Positions 56,263 to 64,000 of a stretch of DNA of 64,000 bases are shown piece after piece. The notes beneath the pieces were generated by a model. That model was not told the origin of the DNA. It did not search any database and saw only the letters and a list, made by a program, of their open reading frames with translations. Position 1 is the first letter of the stretch. Each line of letters begins with the position of its first letter. The stretch comes from Pseudorhodoplanes sinuspersici. GTDB taxonomy: Bacteria > Pseudomonadota > Alphaproteobacteria > Rhizobiales > Xanthobacteraceae. Both the position numbers and the translations under genes were made by a program. The stretch lies in contig NZ_CP021112.1 of NCBI RefSeq assembly GCF_002119765.1, forward strand, positions 4,644,501-4,708,500, written 5' to 3'.

Positions 56263-56433
56263 CGGAGGCTATATCATCTCGCTGTCACACGGCAAGAGGT
56301 TGCGGAAAAAAGGTGACACACCTGCCCACACTTTGGGCTCCTTCTTGACCTCTCCTTGAAATTTCCTCGCCGATCCGGTTTCTCTCATGGTTGAGGCCTT
56401 TGCGCCCGATTCTCCTCAAAGAGCGATTACCCA

Positions 56434-57762
56434 ATGCGACTGTCGCGTTATTTCCTGCCGATCCTTCGCGAAACACCGAAGGAAGCGGAGATCATTTCTC
56501 ACAGATTGATGTTGCGCGCCGGCATGATGCGGCAGGAGGCGGCCGGCATTTATGCCTTTCTGCCGCTTGGCCTGCGCGTGCTCAACAAGATCAATACGAT
56601 CGTGCGTGAAGAGCAGAATCGCGCCGGCGCTATCGAACTGCTCATGCCGACCGTTCAGTCCGCCGAGCTATGGCGGGAAAGCGGACGCTACGATGCCTAT
56701 GGCAAGGAAATGCTGCGGATCAAGGACCGTCATGCTCGTGAAATGCTGTATGGTCCGACCAACGAGGAGATGATCACCGATATTTTCCGCGCTTATGTGC
56801 GCTCCTATCGCGATCTGCCGCTCAACCTCTATCATATCCAGTGGAAATTCCGCGACGAGGTACGGCCGCGTTTCGGCCTGATGCGCGGGCGCGAATTTCT
56901 GATGAAGGATGCCTATTCCTTCGACCTCGACCAGGCCGGCGCGCGGCATTCCTACAACAAGATGTTCGTCGCTTATCTGCGGACTTTCGCGCGCATGGGC
57001 CTGAAGGCGATCCCGATGGTCGCCGAGACGGGGCCGATCGGCGGCAATCTCTCGCATGAATTCATTATTCTCGCGTCGACCGGCGAAAGCGAGGTGTTCT
57101 GCCATCGCGATTACCTCGAATTCGACGTGCCGGGCGAGGATATCGATTTCGACAACGTCGATGCACTGCAGAGCACAGTCGACAAATGGACATCGCTCTA
57201 TGCGGCAACGTCCGAGATGCATGACGCAGCCGCCTTCGAAAAATTACCGCAAGGCTCACAGATGTCGGCGCGCGGCATCGAGGTCGGTCACATCTTCTAT
57301 TTCGGCACCAAATATTCGGAGCCGATGAAGGCTGTCGTGACCGGACCCGACGGCACCGAGAAGCCGGTCCACATGGGCTCGTACGGAATCGGCCCCTCGC
57401 GCCTTGTGGCTGCCATTATCGAGGCCTCGCATGACGATGCTGGCATCAAGTGGCCGGAGGCTGTGGCACCGTTCAAGGTCGCGATCCTCAACCTCAAGCA
57501 AGGTGATGGCGCAACCGACGCAGCCTCCGAAAAACTGTACGCTGCGCTGCAGGCAAAGGGGGTGGATGTGCTCTACCACGATCTCGACGAGCGGCCGGGC
57601 TCCAAATTCGCCACCGCGGATCTGATTGGCATTCCCTGGCAGGTCCTGATCGGTCCGAAAGGACTGGCGGCCGGGCAATTTGAGTTGAAGAAACGGGCCG
57701 ATGGGAGCCGGGAGATGCTCAGTCCGGATGACGTTTTGGCCCGACTAGTGCCGCGATTTTGA
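56434..57762 (+). CDS. proS: Prolyl-tRNA synthetase (short, editing-domain-free type)
   Basis: A 442-residue class II aminoacyl-tRNA synthetase. Motif 1 lies around [29 protein letters not shown]; motif 2 around [29 protein letters not shown]; motif 3 at [16 protein letters not shown]; and the anticodon-binding domain begins [11 protein letters not shown]. The INS editing domain found in E. coli ProRS is missing, as is usual in Alphaproteobacteria and mitochondria. Start ATG 56434. Its 3' end (last 18 bases) is part of palindrome 2. Confidence 0.96.
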   Translation: MRLSRYFLPILRETPKEAEIISHRLMLRAGMMRQEAAGIYAFLPLGLRVLNKINTIVREEQNRAGAIELLMPTVQSAELWRESGRYDAYGKEMLRIKDRHAREMLYGPTNEEMITDIFRAYVRSYRDLPLNLYHIQWKFRDEVRPRFGLMRGREFLMKDAYSFDLDQAGARHSYNKMFVAYLRTFARMGLKAIPMVAETGPIGGNLSHEFIILASTGESEVFCHRDYLEFDVPGEDIDFDNVDALQSTVDKWTSLYAATSEMHDAAAFEKLPQGSQMSARGIEVGHIFYFGTKYSEPMKAVVTGPDGTEKPVHMGSYGIGPSRLVAAIIEASHDDAGIKWPEAVAPFKVAILNLKQGDGATDAASEKLYAALQAKGVDVLYHDLDERPGSKFATADLIGIPWQVLIGPKGLAAGQFELKKRADGSREMLSPDDVLARLVPRF

Positions 57763-57822
57763 AGGTCCTGAACTATTTGCAGCAACCTCTGTCAGGAACT
57801 TCAAAATCAAAAGCGGCACTAG
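57745..57822 (-). repeat. Large palindrome 2, overlapping the end of proS
   Basis: Arms 57745-57771 and 57792-57822 pair over about 27 positions: CTAGTGCCGC with GCGGCACTAG, and GATTTTGAAGGTCCTGA with TCAGGAACTTCAAAATC (one mismatch), with four unpaired A in one arm and a 20-base loop containing TTGCAGCA. The left arm includes the last codons and stop of proS, so the RNA hairpin could also end or protect its transcript. Confidence 0.88.
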
Positions 57823-57837
57823 AATCATAGACTTACC

Positions 57838-57909
57838 CGTGCACTTGGTTTCCGAAGTTCGTGTATGAGATTGCCGCAGATACCGCACGAACTTCGGAAA
57901 CGGTGCACG
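57838..57909 (-). repeat. Large palindrome 3, between proS and lolC
   Basis: A nested palindrome: GTTTCCGAAGTTCGTG (57848-57863) pairs perfectly with its complement at 57886-57901 around a 22-base loop containing TGCCGCA; outside it CGTGCAC (57838-57844) pairs with GTGCACG (57903-57909). Arms and loop align with palindromes 1 and 2. The rest of the 300 bases between proS and lolC holds no gene. Confidence 0.9.
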
Positions 57910-58062
57910 AGCGTAGCTTTATGCACCGGTTTTTGCGGAAAGCCGGTGCCATTTCCTCGAAATCCTGCTCAAAACGAAATTATGTGTGTCGTCACCCGCA
58001 CGGTAATCCGGGATGGCTTGAAATGGCCAGAATCGGGTGAAATCCGGGGCCCGGGAGATTAA

Positions 58063-59331
58063 ATGAGCGAATCAACCGCGACCCGCCCCTTTGCGCCGTT
58101 CGAATGGCTGCTTTCGCTGCGCTATCTGCGTGCGCGGCGGAAGGAAGGCTTCATCTCGATCATCGCCGGCTTCTCGTTCCTCGGCATCATGCTGGGCGTG
58201 GCAACGCTCATCATTGTCATGGCGGTGATGAATGGGTTCCGCAAAGAATTGCTCGACAAGATCCTCGGCTTGAACGGACACCTGTTGGTGCAGCCGCTGG
58301 AGTCCCCGCTCACGGACTGGGATGCGGTGACGCAGCGGATCAGCGGCATTCCCGGCATCCGTCTTGCGACACCGATTGTCGAAGGTCAGGCGCTGGCGTC
58401 GTCGCCGTTCCATTCGACCGGCGTCCTCGTGCGTGGCATTCGCGCCGCCGACCTCGAGAAACTGACGTCGATTTCACAGAACCTGAAGCAGGGCAATCTC
58501 GACGGCTTCGACGAGGGGCAGGGCATCGTCATCGGCCGCCGGCTTGCGGACGCTTTGTCGGTCAGGGCCGGCGACAACATCACACTCGTTGCGCCACGCG
58601 GCGCTGTGACACCGATGGGAACGACGCCGCGGATCAAGGCTTACAAAGTCGCGGCTGTGTTCGAGATCGGCATGTCCGAATATGACAGCGCGTTCGTCTT
58701 CATGCCGCTTGTCGAGGCGCAGGCCTATTTCAACCGTTCCGGGGACGTGACGGCGATCGAGGTCTACCTCAACTCCGCCGATAAATATCGCGAGTTCCGC
58801 AAGCTGGTCACCGATGCCGCGCAACGGCCGATCTTCATGGTCGACTGGACTCAGCGCAATGCGACCTTCTTCAATGCGCTGCAGGTCGAGCGCAACGTGA
58901 TGTTCCTGATCCTGACGATGATCGTATTGGTCGCAGCCCTGAATATCGTGTCAGGCCTGATCATGCTGGTGAAAGACAAGGGCAGGGACATCGCGATTTT
59001 GCGCACCATGGGCGCGACGCAAGGCGCGATCATGCGCGTGTTCCTGATCACGGGCGCATCGATCGGCGTTGTTGGGACGCTGCTTGGCTTTCTGGTCGGG
59101 CTGGTGGTCTGCGCAAATATCGAATCGATACGCCAGTTCGTTTCGTGGATCACCGCGACTGAATTGTTTTCACCCGAATTGTATTTTCTGTCCCGCCTAC
59201 CGGCCGAGATCGATCCCGGCGAGACCACAGCCGTCGTGGTGATGGCTCTGGCTCTGTCGCTGCTGGCAACACTCTATCCGTCATGGCGCGCTGCCCGTCT
59301 CGATCCGGTCGAGGCGCTTCGTTATGAGTGA
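58063..59331 (+). CDS. lolC: Lipoprotein-releasing ABC transporter permease (LolC/LolE family)
   Basis: A 422-residue inner-membrane permease with the LolC/E layout: one N-terminal helix ([31 protein letters not shown]), a large periplasmic domain (about 50-275), and three C-terminal helices ([46 protein letters not shown]; the last before [18 protein letters not shown]). It takes mature lipoproteins out of the inner membrane. The ATG follows GGGAG. It overlaps lolD by eight bases. Confidence 0.95.
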   Translation: MSESTATRPFAPFEWLLSLRYLRARRKEGFISIIAGFSFLGIMLGVATLIIVMAVMNGFRKELLDKILGLNGHLLVQPLESPLTDWDAVTQRISGIPGIRLATPIVEGQALASSPFHSTGVLVRGIRAADLEKLTSISQNLKQGNLDGFDEGQGIVIGRRLADALSVRAGDNITLVAPRGAVTPMGTTPRIKAYKVAAVFEIGMSEYDSAFVFMPLVEAQAYFNRSGDVTAIEVYLNSADKYREFRKLVTDAAQRPIFMVDWTQRNATFFNALQVERNVMFLILTMIVLVAALNIVSGLIMLVKDKGRDIAILRTMGATQGAIMRVFLITGASIGVVGTLLGFLVGLVVCANIESIRQFVSWITATELFSPELYFLSRLPAEIDPGETTAVVVMALALSLLATLYPSWRAARLDPVEALRYE

Positions 59332-60070
59332 GCCCGCCATGAACGAGCATGTCAGGACGGACGATCAGATGGCCGCAGCGCAACCCGCGCCCGGACCTGC
59401 GCTCTATCTGAATGCGGTCGAGCGACGCTATCGGCAGGGTGACAATACGCTCGAAATCTTGCGCGGGGCCGAGCTTGGCTGCTGGCTTGGCCAGTCGATC
59501 GCCCTGATCGCGCCGTCAGGCGCCGGCAAATCGACCTTCCTGCATATTGCCGGATTGCTCGAACATCCCGATGGCGGGGAGGTTTATGTCGACGGCCAGC
59601 CGACATCCTCATTGTCGGACGCAGCGCGCACGCAGATCCGCCGCACCGAAATGGGGTTTGTCTACCAGGCGCATCATCTGCTGCCGGAATTCTCGGCGGT
59701 CGAGAATGTCATGCTGCCGCAGATGATACGCGGATTGTCGCGTTCGGAATCGCATAGACGCTCGGCGGAATTGCTGACTTATCTTGGTCTGAAGGCGCGG
59801 CTCGATCATCGGCCGTCGGAATTATCGGGCGGCGAACAGCAGCGTGTTGCGATTGCCCGGGCGGTCGCCAATGCGCCGCGCATCCTTCTGGCTGACGAGC
59901 CCACTGGCAACCTCGATCCGCACACCGCAGACCACGTATTCGACACGCTCAACCAGCTCGTACGTGCGTCGGGACTGGCAGCGATCATTGCCACTCACAA
60001 TCTTGATCTTGCACGCCGCATGGACCGCCGCGTCACCATTCGCGAGGGTGTGGTCGTCGAACTCGATTGA
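59324..60070 (+). CDS. lolD: Lipoprotein-releasing ABC transporter ATP-binding protein
   Basis: A 248-residue ATPase with Walker A PSGAGKST (64-71), Q-loop [26 protein letters not shown] with the LolD-type segment, signature [14 protein letters not shown], Walker [13 protein letters not shown] and the switch His in IIATHN. It powers LolC. The start at 59324 ([10 protein letters not shown]) has GAGG upstream and overlaps the end of lolC; ATG 59339 is an alternative. Confidence 0.95.
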   Translation: MSEPAMNEHVRTDDQMAAAQPAPGPALYLNAVERRYRQGDNTLEILRGAELGCWLGQSIALIAPSGAGKSTFLHIAGLLEHPDGGEVYVDGQPTSSLSDAARTQIRRTEMGFVYQAHHLLPEFSAVENVMLPQMIRGLSRSESHRRSAELLTYLGLKARLDHRPSELSGGEQQRVAIARAVANAPRILLADEPTGNLDPHTADHVFDTLNQLVRASGLAAIIATHNLDLARRMDRRVTIREGVVVELD

Positions 60071-60216
60071 TCTATTACTTTCGTACGCGGTGCCGTGTCG
60101 CAGGGCGCAATAAACTTGGTCGCAAAACTGCCATCGAATGCGGCTGAAAGCACGCCTGACTGCACGCGCGATCCTCAAGCCCCTTCCATTCCAACAGCAA
60201 CATCTGAAATCATCCC

Positions 60217-60789
60217 ATGACCGAGCCCACACCGTCTGTCGATATTGTCGGCAGAGAACTGCGTCCGCTTCCGGCACTGATCTTCGGGTCCCGCTGGCTG
60301 CAATTGCCACTTTATCTTGGGCTGATCGTCGCCCAGGGCGTTTATGTTGTCCTGTTTCTGAAAGAGCTATGGCACCTGATTTCTCACGCCACGGATTTTT
60401 CCGAGCAGCAGATCATGCTGGTGGTGCTGGGTCTGATCGACGTGGTGATGATTTCAAACCTGCTGGTGATGGTCATTGTCGGCGGCTACGAAACCTTTGT
60501 GTCGCGCCTGAAGCTGCAGGGCCATCCCGATCAGCCGGAATGGCTCAGCCACGTCAATGCCAGCGTGCTGAAGATCAAGCTGGCGATGGCGATTATCGGC
60601 ATTTCCTCCATCCATCTGCTGCGCACATTTATCGAGGCGGGCAATCTCGGCAGCGACAAGGCAAATTACACCGAGGCCGGCGTCATGTGGCAGACGATCA
60701 TCCACGTCGTTTTTATTCTGTCAGCGATCGGCATCGCCGCGGTCGACAAGATGGGCCAGAATCCGAGCGGACATTCCAAACAACATTAG
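60217..60789 (+). CDS. UPF0114 (YqhA-like) membrane protein
   Basis: A 190-residue protein with four membrane helices ([97 protein letters not shown]), matching UPF0114. The [10 protein letters not shown] and SSIHLLRTF stretches are the most conserved. The function is unknown. It lies 146 bases after lolD and is convergent with the Old Yellow Enzyme gene. Confidence 0.92.
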   Translation: MTEPTPSVDIVGRELRPLPALIFGSRWLQLPLYLGLIVAQGVYVVLFLKELWHLISHATDFSEQQIMLVVLGLIDVVMISNLLVMVIVGGYETFVSRLKLQGHPDQPEWLSHVNASVLKIKLAMAIIGISSIHLLRTFIEAGNLGSDKANYTEAGVMWQTIIHVVFILSAIGIAAVDKMGQNPSGHSKQH

Positions 60790-60807
60790 TCAGGTCCGCC
60801 CGGATGG

Positions 60808-61875
60808 TTACTCGGCGGCTTCAGCGAGCGCAGGATAATCGGTGTAGCCTTCCTGATCCGGCCCATAAAAAGTCGCGCTGTTCCACGCATTGAGCGGCGC
60901 GCGTAGTGCAAACCGGCGGGGAAGATCGGGATTGGCGATGAACAGCTTGCCAAAGGCCACCGCATCGGCTTCTCCGGTGGCAAGTATCTTCTCGGCGCTT
61001 TCAAACGTGAAGCCTTCATTGGCGATATAGACACCGCCGAACGCCGCTTTCAGTTTCGGGCCCAAACGCGGCTCGGCCAAGGATTCGCGTGCGCAGATAA
61101 AAGCGATCTTCCGCTTGCCGAGCTCGCGCGCGACATAGCCGAACGTCGCCGGCAGATCGCTGTCGCTCATGTCATGGGTGTCGGCCCGCGGGGCGAGATG
61201 CGCGCCAACGCGTCCCGGACCCCAGACCGAAACTGCAGCATCGATCACTTCAAGCAGAAGCCGCGCACGATTCTCGATCGAGCCGCCATAGCGATCGGTG
61301 CGCTTGTTGCTGCCATCCTGCAGGAACTGGTCGAGCAGATAGCCGTTGGCGCCATGCACTTCGACACCGTCGAAGCCTGCCGCCTTCGCATTCTCCGCTC
61401 CCTTGCGGAAGGCCGCGACGACGCCGGCGATCTCTTCGGTCTCCAGTGCGCGCGGGGTCACATAGGGGCGCTCGGGACGCAGCAGACTCACGCGGCCCTT
61501 CGGTGCGATCGCGCTTGGTGCCTCGGGGAGGGCACCATTCAGAAAACTCGGATCGGAAATGCGGCCGACATGCCAGAGCTGCGACAGTATCCGGCCGCCA
61601 GCCTTGTGTACGGCATCGGTGATCATGCGCCAGCCGTCGATCTGTTCCTGCGACCAGATCCCGGGCGTGTGCGGATAGCCGACGCCCATCGAGGTCACCG
61701 ATGTAGCTTCGCTAATGATCATGCCGGCCGATGAGCGCTGGACGTAGTAATCGCGCATCATCTCGTTCGGGACGCGGCCAGACCCGCTGGAGCGATTGCG
61801 AGTTAGCGGCGCCATGAGGATGCGATTGGGCAGCTTCAGATCGCCGATCGCGATCGGATCGAAGAGGGTGACCAT
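60808..61875 (-). CDS. Old Yellow Enzyme family alkene reductase (NemA-like)
   Basis: A 355-residue FMN-dependent flavoprotein. Family segments are PNRILMAPLTRNRS, SQLWHVGRISDPSF, GFDGVEVHGANGYLLDQFLQDGSNKRTDRYGGSIENRARLLLEV and GEADAVAFGKLFIANPDLPRR. It reduces activated C=C bonds, N-ethylmaleimide or nitro compounds with NAD(P)H. Its start lies about 140 bases from the SOS promoter at 62013, in divergent direction. It is normally found as a single gene with an adjacent TetR/HxlR regulator; none is seen here. Confidence 0.92.
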   Translation of the reverse strand: MVTLFDPIAIGDLKLPNRILMAPLTRNRSSGSGRVPNEMMRDYYVQRSSAGMIISEATSVTSMGVGYPHTPGIWSQEQIDGWRMITDAVHKAGGRILSQLWHVGRISDPSFLNGALPEAPSAIAPKGRVSLLRPERPYVTPRALETEEIAGVVAAFRKGAENAKAAGFDGVEVHGANGYLLDQFLQDGSNKRTDRYGGSIENRARLLLEVIDAAVSVWGPGRVGAHLAPRADTHDMSDSDLPATFGYVARELGKRKIAFICARESLAEPRLGPKLKAAFGGVYIANEGFTFESAEKILATGEADAVAFGKLFIANPDLPRRFALRAPLNAWNSATFYGPDQEGYTDYPALAEAAE

Positions 61876-62012
61876 AAAGCGAAGTCCGACTGTGATGATA
61901 ACGAGAACAGTGATTTAGGCGCTGGGTGCAGCGCAGCAAGCGCAGCCGCTGCATTGCTGGCACACGGCTTTAACCCTTTTTATCGCTCCCGCGCGTGCCC
62001 ATGTTCCGCCGC

Positions 62013-62053
62013 TTGACATAGAACGAATGCAGAACTATGTTCTCTGTACGTTC
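62013..62053 (+). promoter_or_regulatory. SOS promoter: consensus -35/-10 with two LexA boxes
   Basis: TTGACA (62013-62018) and TATGTT (62036-62041) are separated by 17 bases. GAAC-N7-GAAC (62021-62035) fills the spacer, and GTTC-N7-GTTC (62039-62053) covers the -10 and the start site. Both match exactly the alphaproteobacterial LexA operator, three bases apart. The next start codon is the 32-residue peptide at 62083. Confidence 0.88.
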
Positions 62054-62082
62054 TCCACTAGAGAAGACCAAGGGGGTCCGCC

Positions 62083-62181
62083 ATGCTACGCGCTGTTGTT
62101 GAAGAGGCCGCCGCCTTGGCTTCGTTATCGCTGTTTCTGGGAATGATCGCCATCTGGGCCCAGGTTCTGGGCGGTTTGTAA
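62083..62181 (+). CDS. SOS-controlled 32-residue membrane micro-protein (SidA-like candidate)
   Basis: A reading frame too short for usual gene finding: MLRAVVEEAAALASLSLFLG then a hydrophobic MIAIWAQVLGGL, then TAA. Residues 9-31 form one membrane helix; a short charged N-terminus precedes it. AAGGGGG lies at a good distance before the ATG. It follows directly the promoter with two LexA boxes, so it should be induced by DNA damage. Size, topology, SOS control and the place next to dnaE recall SidA, the 29-residue division inhibitor of Caulobacter that acts on FtsW/FtsI. Identity with SidA is inference. Confidence 0.75.
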   Translation: MLRAVVEEAAALASLSLFLGMIAIWAQVLGGL

Positions 62182-62459
62182 GTTGCGTCGGTTGCGTTAG
62201 CACGATGTCCATATCGTGTCCCAGTGAGTGTGCGTTTGTAGCGTCCGCGGGACGCAGTTTCGGCCGGGCCGCCGGAAAGTGTGAATGCGTTTCCTGCGCC
62301 CGGCTGCTTCTCTCTTGTTACAGAACCCAGCGGCGTGCGGTTGCTGGGGAAAACCGGTGCACATTGTAGGCTTGCCGGCTTAGGGGTAGACATCGGCAAG
62401 GGCGGTCCCCACCATCGCGTCTGACCAACAGATTTGCCGACAGATTCGCGAGGCCCTCG
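62182..62459 (+). other. Leader between the micro-protein and dnaE
   Basis: These 278 bases hold no gene I can support. Two short dyads, CACGAT/ATCGTG and GCGTCC/GGACGC, lie within the first 80 bases after the micro-protein stop and could weakly end its transcript; neither has a T-run. Whether dnaE has its own promoter here is unclear. Confidence 0.4.
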
Positions 62460-64000
62460 GTGTCGGATGCACCCTTTGTGCACCTGCATGTGCATTCTTC
62501 CTATTCGCTGCTTGAAGGCGCGCTGAAGATCGGGCGACTGGCCGATCTCGCCAAGGCCGACAAGCAGCCGGCGCTCGCCCTGACCGACACTGACAACATG
62601 TTCGGGGCGCTGGAGTTTTCCGAAAAAATGGCGTCGTCCGGCGTGCAGCCGATTGTCGGCACCTGTTTATCGATCGATTTTGGCGACCAACCCCGCGATC
62701 CCCGTAATCCCCTGCAAAACAAGACATTGCCGCGCATCGTGCTGCTTGCCGCCCGCCAGGACGGCTACCGCCGGCTGATGCGCCTGTCATCGCGAGCCTT
62801 TCTTGAGACACCGTCGAATGAGGCGCCGCATATCCATGTCTCATGGCTGGACCAGGAAACCGACGGCATCATTGCACTCACCGGAGGCGGCCTTGGCGTT
62901 CTCGACCAGGCGATTGTTGCGGGGCGTCTCGATCTGGCGCAGCAGCGCAGCGAGCAATTGCGCGTGCTGTTCGGCAACCGGCTTTATGTCGAAATCCAGC
63001 GTCACGGCCTGCCTGAGCAACGTCTGACCGAAGGCCATCTTCTGGACATTGCCTATGGACAATCGCTGCCGCTGGTCGCGACCAACGAGCCGTTCTTTGC
63101 GACACCCGACGATTACGAATCCCATGACGCGCTGATTTGCATCGCCGAAGGCCGCATCATCGCCGAGAACGAGCGGCGCAAGCTGACGCCCGAGCACTAT
63201 TTCAAAAGCCGCAAGGAGATGGCGAAGCTGTTCTCCGATCTGCCGGAGGCGATCGCCAATACCGCCGAGATCGCGCAGCGTTGCTCGTACCGTCCGCGCA
63301 AGATGAATCCGATCCTGCCGCGCTTTTCGACTGCCGAAGCCGTCGTTGCCGATGAAGCGACCGAACTGCGGCAACAGGCCGAACAGGGGCTGGAGCGGCG
63401 CATCGCCGCGCACGGGATGGCGCGCGGTTTTTCACGCGAGGATTACGCCCGCCGGCTCGACATCGAACTCGGCGTCATCGAGCGGATGAAATTCCCCGGC
63501 TACTTCCTAATCGTGTCGGACTTCATCAAATGGGCGAAGTCGCAGGACATTCCGGTTGGGCCGGGCCGCGGTTCAGGCGCTGGCTCGCTCGTTGCGTATT
63601 CGCTGACCATCACCGATCTCGATCCGATGCGGTTCGGCCTGCTGTTCGAGCGTTTCCTCAACGAGGAACGCATCTCGATGCCGGACTTCGATATCGACTT
63701 CTGCCAGGACCGCCGCGACGAGGTGATCCGCTATGTGCAGGAGCGTTACGGTCGCGATCAGGTCGCGCAGATCATCACCTTCGGTACGCTGCAGGCGCGC
63801 GGCGTGCTGCGCGACGTCGGCCGTGTGCTGGAAATGCCGTATGGCCAGGTCGACAAGCTGTGCAAGCTGGTGCCGCAGAATCCCGCCAATCCGGTCACGC
63901 TGGCGCGCGCGATCGATGACGAGCCAAAACTGCAGGCCGAACGCGACGCCAATCCTACCGTGCGTCGCGCCTTCGACATCGCCCGCAAGCTGGAAGGATT
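62460..64000 (+). CDS. dnaE: DNA polymerase III alpha subunit, partial (runs off the right edge)
   Basis: The first 513 residues of the replicative polymerase. The PHP domain opens with VHLHVHSSYSLLEGALKIGRL (His8, His10, His12) and ALTDTDNMFGALEF; the catalytic core shows GPGRGSGAGSLVAY and the metal-binding Asp409 and Asp411 in MPDFDIDF. The start is taken as GTG 62460, with GAGG seven bases upstream. The frame stays open before it back to a CTG at 62421 (encoding TNRFADRF after the first residue), which resembles some rhizobial N-termini, so an earlier non-standard start cannot be ruled out. Confidence 0.93.
   Translation, partial: MSDAPFVHLHVHSSYSLLEGALKIGRLADLAKADKQPALALTDTDNMFGALEFSEKMASSGVQPIVGTCLSIDFGDQPRDPRNPLQNKTLPRIVLLAARQDGYRRLMRLSSRAFLETPSNEAPHIHVSWLDQETDGIIALTGGGLGVLDQAIVAGRLDLAQQRSEQLRVLFGNRLYVEIQRHGLPEQRLTEGHLLDIAYGQSLPLVATNEPFFATPDDYESHDALICIAEGRIIAENERRKLTPEHYFKSRKEMAKLFSDLPEAIANTAEIAQRCSYRPRKMNPILPRFSTAEAVVADEATELRQQAEQGLERRIAAHGMARGFSREDYARRLDIELGVIERMKFPGYFLIVSDFIKWAKSQDIPVGPGRGSGAGSLVAYSLTITDLDPMRFGLLFERFLNEERISMPDFDIDFCQDRRDEVIRYVQERYGRDQVAQIITFGTLQARGVLRDVGRVLEMPYGQVDKLCKLVPQNPANPVTLARAIDDEPKLQAERDANPTVRRAFDIARKLEG

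Overview
The window reads as a chromosomal segment of an alphaproteobacterium of the order Hyphomicrobiales (Rhizobiales), probably near the Bradyrhizobium/Xanthobacteraceae side. This is inferred from gene order (tRNA-Leu-tig-clpP-clpX-lon; one nuoA-N operon running into birA-rnj-mce; proS-lolC-lolD-...-dnaE), from the bacterial protein families, from LexA boxes of the GAAC-N7-GAAC type and from rhizobial-type palindromic repeats. No phage, IS element or CRISPR array was seen.

Layout. 1-5.1 kb: the 5' part of an enoyl-CoA hydratase (-), a PaaI-type thioesterase, ribosomal proteins L13 and S9 with a terminator, a membrane diguanylate cyclase and a TctC-type solute-binding protein. 5.2-10.2 kb: glnB-glnA (-), the bifunctional NAD(P)HX repair enzyme (+), and a Tat-exported cupredoxin protein whose copper sites are degraded (-). 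10.3-17.1 kb: tRNA-Leu(UAG) and the tig-clpP-clpX-lon proteostasis cluster, ending in a strong terminator and tRNA-Val(UAC). 17.3-25.3 kb: an iron-uptake block (exbB-exbD-tonB divergent from a TonB-dependent siderophore receptor, piuC and a Sel1-repeat gene), next to an unknown gene with an in-frame stop. The block lies between lon/tRNA-Val and the HU gene/tRNA-Asp. 25.7-37 kb: small conserved proteins, a MoxR ATPase / HEXXH-VWA protein / LCCL-domain operon, an LTA-synthase-like phosphotransferase, a POT peptide transporter, a YcjX-YcjF pair, a small secreted protein and a patatin. 37.4-55.4 kb: the 14 complex I genes with a GFA-family gene inserted between nuoC and nuoD, followed by birA, RNase J, methylmalonyl-CoA epimerase and a DUF1467 protein. 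55.5-64 kb: a minus-strand structured RNA, proS flanked by related palindromes, lolCD, a UPF0114 protein, an Old Yellow Enzyme, an unannotated 32-residue membrane peptide under a promoter with two perfect LexA boxes, and the start of dnaE.

The most interesting signals are: the SOS-controlled SidA-like micro-gene before dnaE; three diverged palindromes around proS that keep arm pairing by compensatory change; an intergenic palindromic repeat translated in frame inside birA; the translationally coupled MoxR/HEXXH-VWA/LCCL operon; and an in-frame stop sitting exactly in the loop of a perfect hairpin in the unknown gene at 17.3-18.3 kb. All functions are assigned by reading the sequence; no database search was run.
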